From JACKII01 sp041687435 (GTDB lineage: Bacteria; Pseudomonadota; Alphaproteobacteria; Bin95): DNA of 64,000 nucleotides. The stretch spans positions 1 through 64,000 of the forward strand of contig JAWLBX010000013.1 in assembly GCA_041687435.1 (NCBI GenBank). The letters run 5' to 3'. Both the position numbers and the translations under genes were made by a program. Each line of letters starts with the position of its first letter. Position 1 is the first letter of the stretch. Under the pieces are notes generated by a model, which was not told the origin of the DNA, ran no database searches, and saw only the letters and a list, made by a program, of their open reading frames with translations. Shown here piece after piece: positions 62,725 through 64,000 of the stretch.

Positions 62725-63351
62725 TCAGGACGGCAGGCACCATAGCGCCAACTGAGGTGATGGGCCGGCGCGCATGCCGTGCAAAATATTGGAGGTGTTG
62801 AAGACGACGCCGCCAGGCCCAGGCTCGAACCAGGGGCCCAGCTCCTGCCGCCACTCGCCGGGCGTCAGGGCTAGGTACAGTTCCTCCGGCGGATGGCGAT
62901 GGTCGGGATAGGGTGTTTCGGGCGCGACAAGACTGATACCAACCCGCACGTCGTCCCGAATTTCCAGGACACCAGCCCGGTCGGCCGGGCCGATCAGGGT
63001 TGCCAGCGCATGCCGGTGAGCAAAGCCTTCGCAAGCCCCCTCACCGCCCTGGCGGGCGTACCACGTAATCTGAGGCAACAGATTTTCCAGCGCTCGGGCA
63101 ACAGCGGCGGAATGGCCACCGGCGGCGGCCTTTGCCATGGCCAGCGCTGGTGCAAGCGTGTGGCCGACTGCTGGCGGCACCGGCAAGCTTGCACCGGCGG
63201 CTGCGGGCATCGCACCGGTTGTCGCCAACGCGTCCCCCGCCCGCGTCAGGGCATGCTGCCCGCCAGCCCACGCACCGGCACGAACCGAAAGCCCCGCCAG
63301 CAAAGGGTCTATGAGATTTTGCAGGGCGAAGTCGCGCGCAGGCATGGCCAT
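62725..63351 (-). CDS. dimethylsulfoniopropionate (DMSP) lyase family cupin (DddL/DddQ-like)
   Basis: A 208-residue protein with an N-terminal helical part and a C-terminal cupin. Metal and catalytic residues follow the DMSP lyase pattern: His151 and His153, Glu157 and Tyr159 in DHRHPPEELYLAL, and His191 in SNILHGMRAG. DddQ/DddL enzymes cleave DMSP to DMS and acrylate in marine bacteria; many relatives in this family have other or no tested activity, so DMSP is a probable but unproven substrate. It lies 30 bases after the methyltransferase gene. Cytoplasmic by sequence. Confidence 0.8.
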   Translation of the reverse strand: MAMPARDFALQNLIDPLLAGLSVRAGAWAGGQHALTRAGDALATTGAMPAAAGASLPVPPAVGHTLAPALAMAKAAAGGHSAAVARALENLLPQITWYARQGGEGACEGFAHRHALATLIGPADRAGVLEIRDDVRVGISLVAPETPYPDHRHPPEELYLALTPGEWRQELGPWFEPGPGGVVFNTSNILHGMRAGPSPQLALWCLPS

Positions 63352-63381
63352 TTTCTCAGGGACGAGATCACACGCCTGAGT

Positions 63382-64000
63382 TTATGCCGGTTTCCTGCCC
63401 CATACCACCTTGGTCATGCCAGGAATCAGCACATCGACGTTGATATCGACGAAGCCTGCGCCTTCCATCACGCCCGATACCCAGCTGGGTGTGATGGACT
63501 TTGCGGCCGGTGTGAATGCAAGGTGCTGCAATTGCCAAAGCGCCGCGAGCTGCGGGCCGGACCGATCATCCTCGACCATGAAATCGTGGACCACAAACAG
63601 CCCGCCCGGTTTCATCACATCGAAGGCATGCCGCGCCAGTTCCGGAATTGCCTCGCCCGGCACGCCGTTGAACAAATAGCTCATCAGCACGGCGCCAACA
63701 TCGGTTGGCCACTCGGCCTCCAGCGCGTTACCACCGATGAATTCGATCCGGTCCGAAAGCCCTGCTTCCGCCACCTTTTCCCGGCCGAGGGATACGACGT
63801 TCGGGAAATCCAGCACGGTCACGCGCAAGTTCGGATTGGCCTCGCAGAGGCGGATGGAGAGGCCGCCGGTGCCGCCTGCCACATCCAACAAGTGATCGAC
63901 GCCGGAAAAGTCGATCATCCGCGACAGCGACCGGCCCGGGCCAAGCGAGCCTGCATGTTGTGATTCGCTATAAAGGCGCGCTTCTTCCTCGTTCTCCATC
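63382..64000 (-). CDS. SAM-dependent methyltransferase (Methyltransf_2/O-methyltransferase type), N-terminus beyond window
   Basis: The visible 206 residues are the catalytic domain of a dimeric O-methyltransferase-type enzyme. QHAGSLGPGRSLSRMIDF precedes the SAM loop LLDVAGGTGGLSIRLCEANP, then VTVLDFPNVVSLGREKV, LMSYLFNGVPGEAI and the C-terminal VLIPGMTKVVWGRKPA. The dimerisation domain lies past position 64000. In marine alphaproteobacteria a relative of this family, DsyB, makes the DMSP precursor. Its place just before a DMSP-lyase-type gene makes that a hypothesis worth testing, not an assignment. Confidence 0.82.
   Translation of the reverse strand, partial: MENEEEARLYSESQHAGSLGPGRSLSRMIDFSGVDHLLDVAGGTGGLSIRLCEANPNLRVTVLDFPNVVSLGREKVAEAGLSDRIEFIGGNALEAEWPTDVGAVLMSYLFNGVPGEAIPELARHAFDVMKPGGLFVVHDFMVEDDRSGPQLAALWQLQHLAFTPAAKSITPSWVSGVMEGAGFVDINVDVLIPGMTKVVWGRKPA

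Overview
This is a GC-rich stretch of bacterial chromosome with short intergenic gaps and clustered housekeeping genes. The gene content and style point to an alphaproteobacterium, probably Rhodospirillales-like. Supporting signs are a yqeY-dnaG-rpoD macromolecular-synthesis cluster, many CoA-linked acyl-chain enzymes (three CoA-dependent catabolic pairs) and D-aminoacylase/CaiB/MaoC families. A fused glycine-to-betaine methyltransferase (14181-15803) and a DMSP-lyase-type cupin (62725-63351) suggest a marine or salt-exposed lifestyle. The taxonomic and lifestyle statements are inference from gene content. No rRNA, tRNA, CRISPR, phage or insertion sequence was found.

Layout. 1-523: 3' part of an MlaC-like lipid carrier. 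560-7413 (minus): two glycosyltransferases, thrS, a VOC protein, a small two-helix membrane protein, a split Co-type nitrile-hydratase-like pair (only the C-terminal half of beta is present) and an alpha/beta hydrolase, all in one direction. 7443-10639 (plus): hydrolase, M17 aminopeptidase and an unknown protein. 10658-14088: an MFS transporter facing a CaiB-type CoA-transferase/MaoC-type hydratase pair. 14181-19990 (minus): betaine-forming methyltransferase, a ThDP enzyme and an N-acyl-D-amino-acid deacylase. 20133-28415: thioesterase, an altered Ldh-family protein, mutY, DUF721, ssb, uvrA, a degenerate calcineurin-like protein and a zf-TFIIB protein. 28562-32103: an SDR, an LdtD-like L,D-transpeptidase and a D-2-hydroxyacid dehydrogenase. 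32119-38273 (minus): SelO, then an oligopeptide-type ABC importer (two permeases and a binding protein, no ATPases) and a PHB-depolymerase-like hydrolase. 38451-42474 (plus): a CFA-type methyltransferase, queG, an APH-type phosphotransferase and an SMP-30 protein.

42606-45363: an EF-hand protein facing an OmpR/EnvZ-type two-component pair. 45606-48766: two secreted proteins carrying the same PEP-CTERM-like tail (EPAVLGLAL...RRR), each followed by the same UUCG terminator and by a copy of the start of the downstream acyl-CoA dehydrogenase gene. The first of those starts is a dead remnant, so a tandem duplication is written in the sequence. 48771-55525 (minus): a second acyl-CoA dehydrogenase, a GFA protein, greA, carB and carA. 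55825-60257 (plus): yqeY, dnaG (zinc ribbon stripped of three of four ligands) and rpoD (long Asn/Gly-rich plus acidic insert), then a TauD-fold protein without its iron ligands. 61021-64000 (minus): CoA-transferase, thioesterase, DMSP-lyase-type cupin and a SAM methyltransferase that runs off the window; this looks like one operon for small sulfur or acyl compounds.
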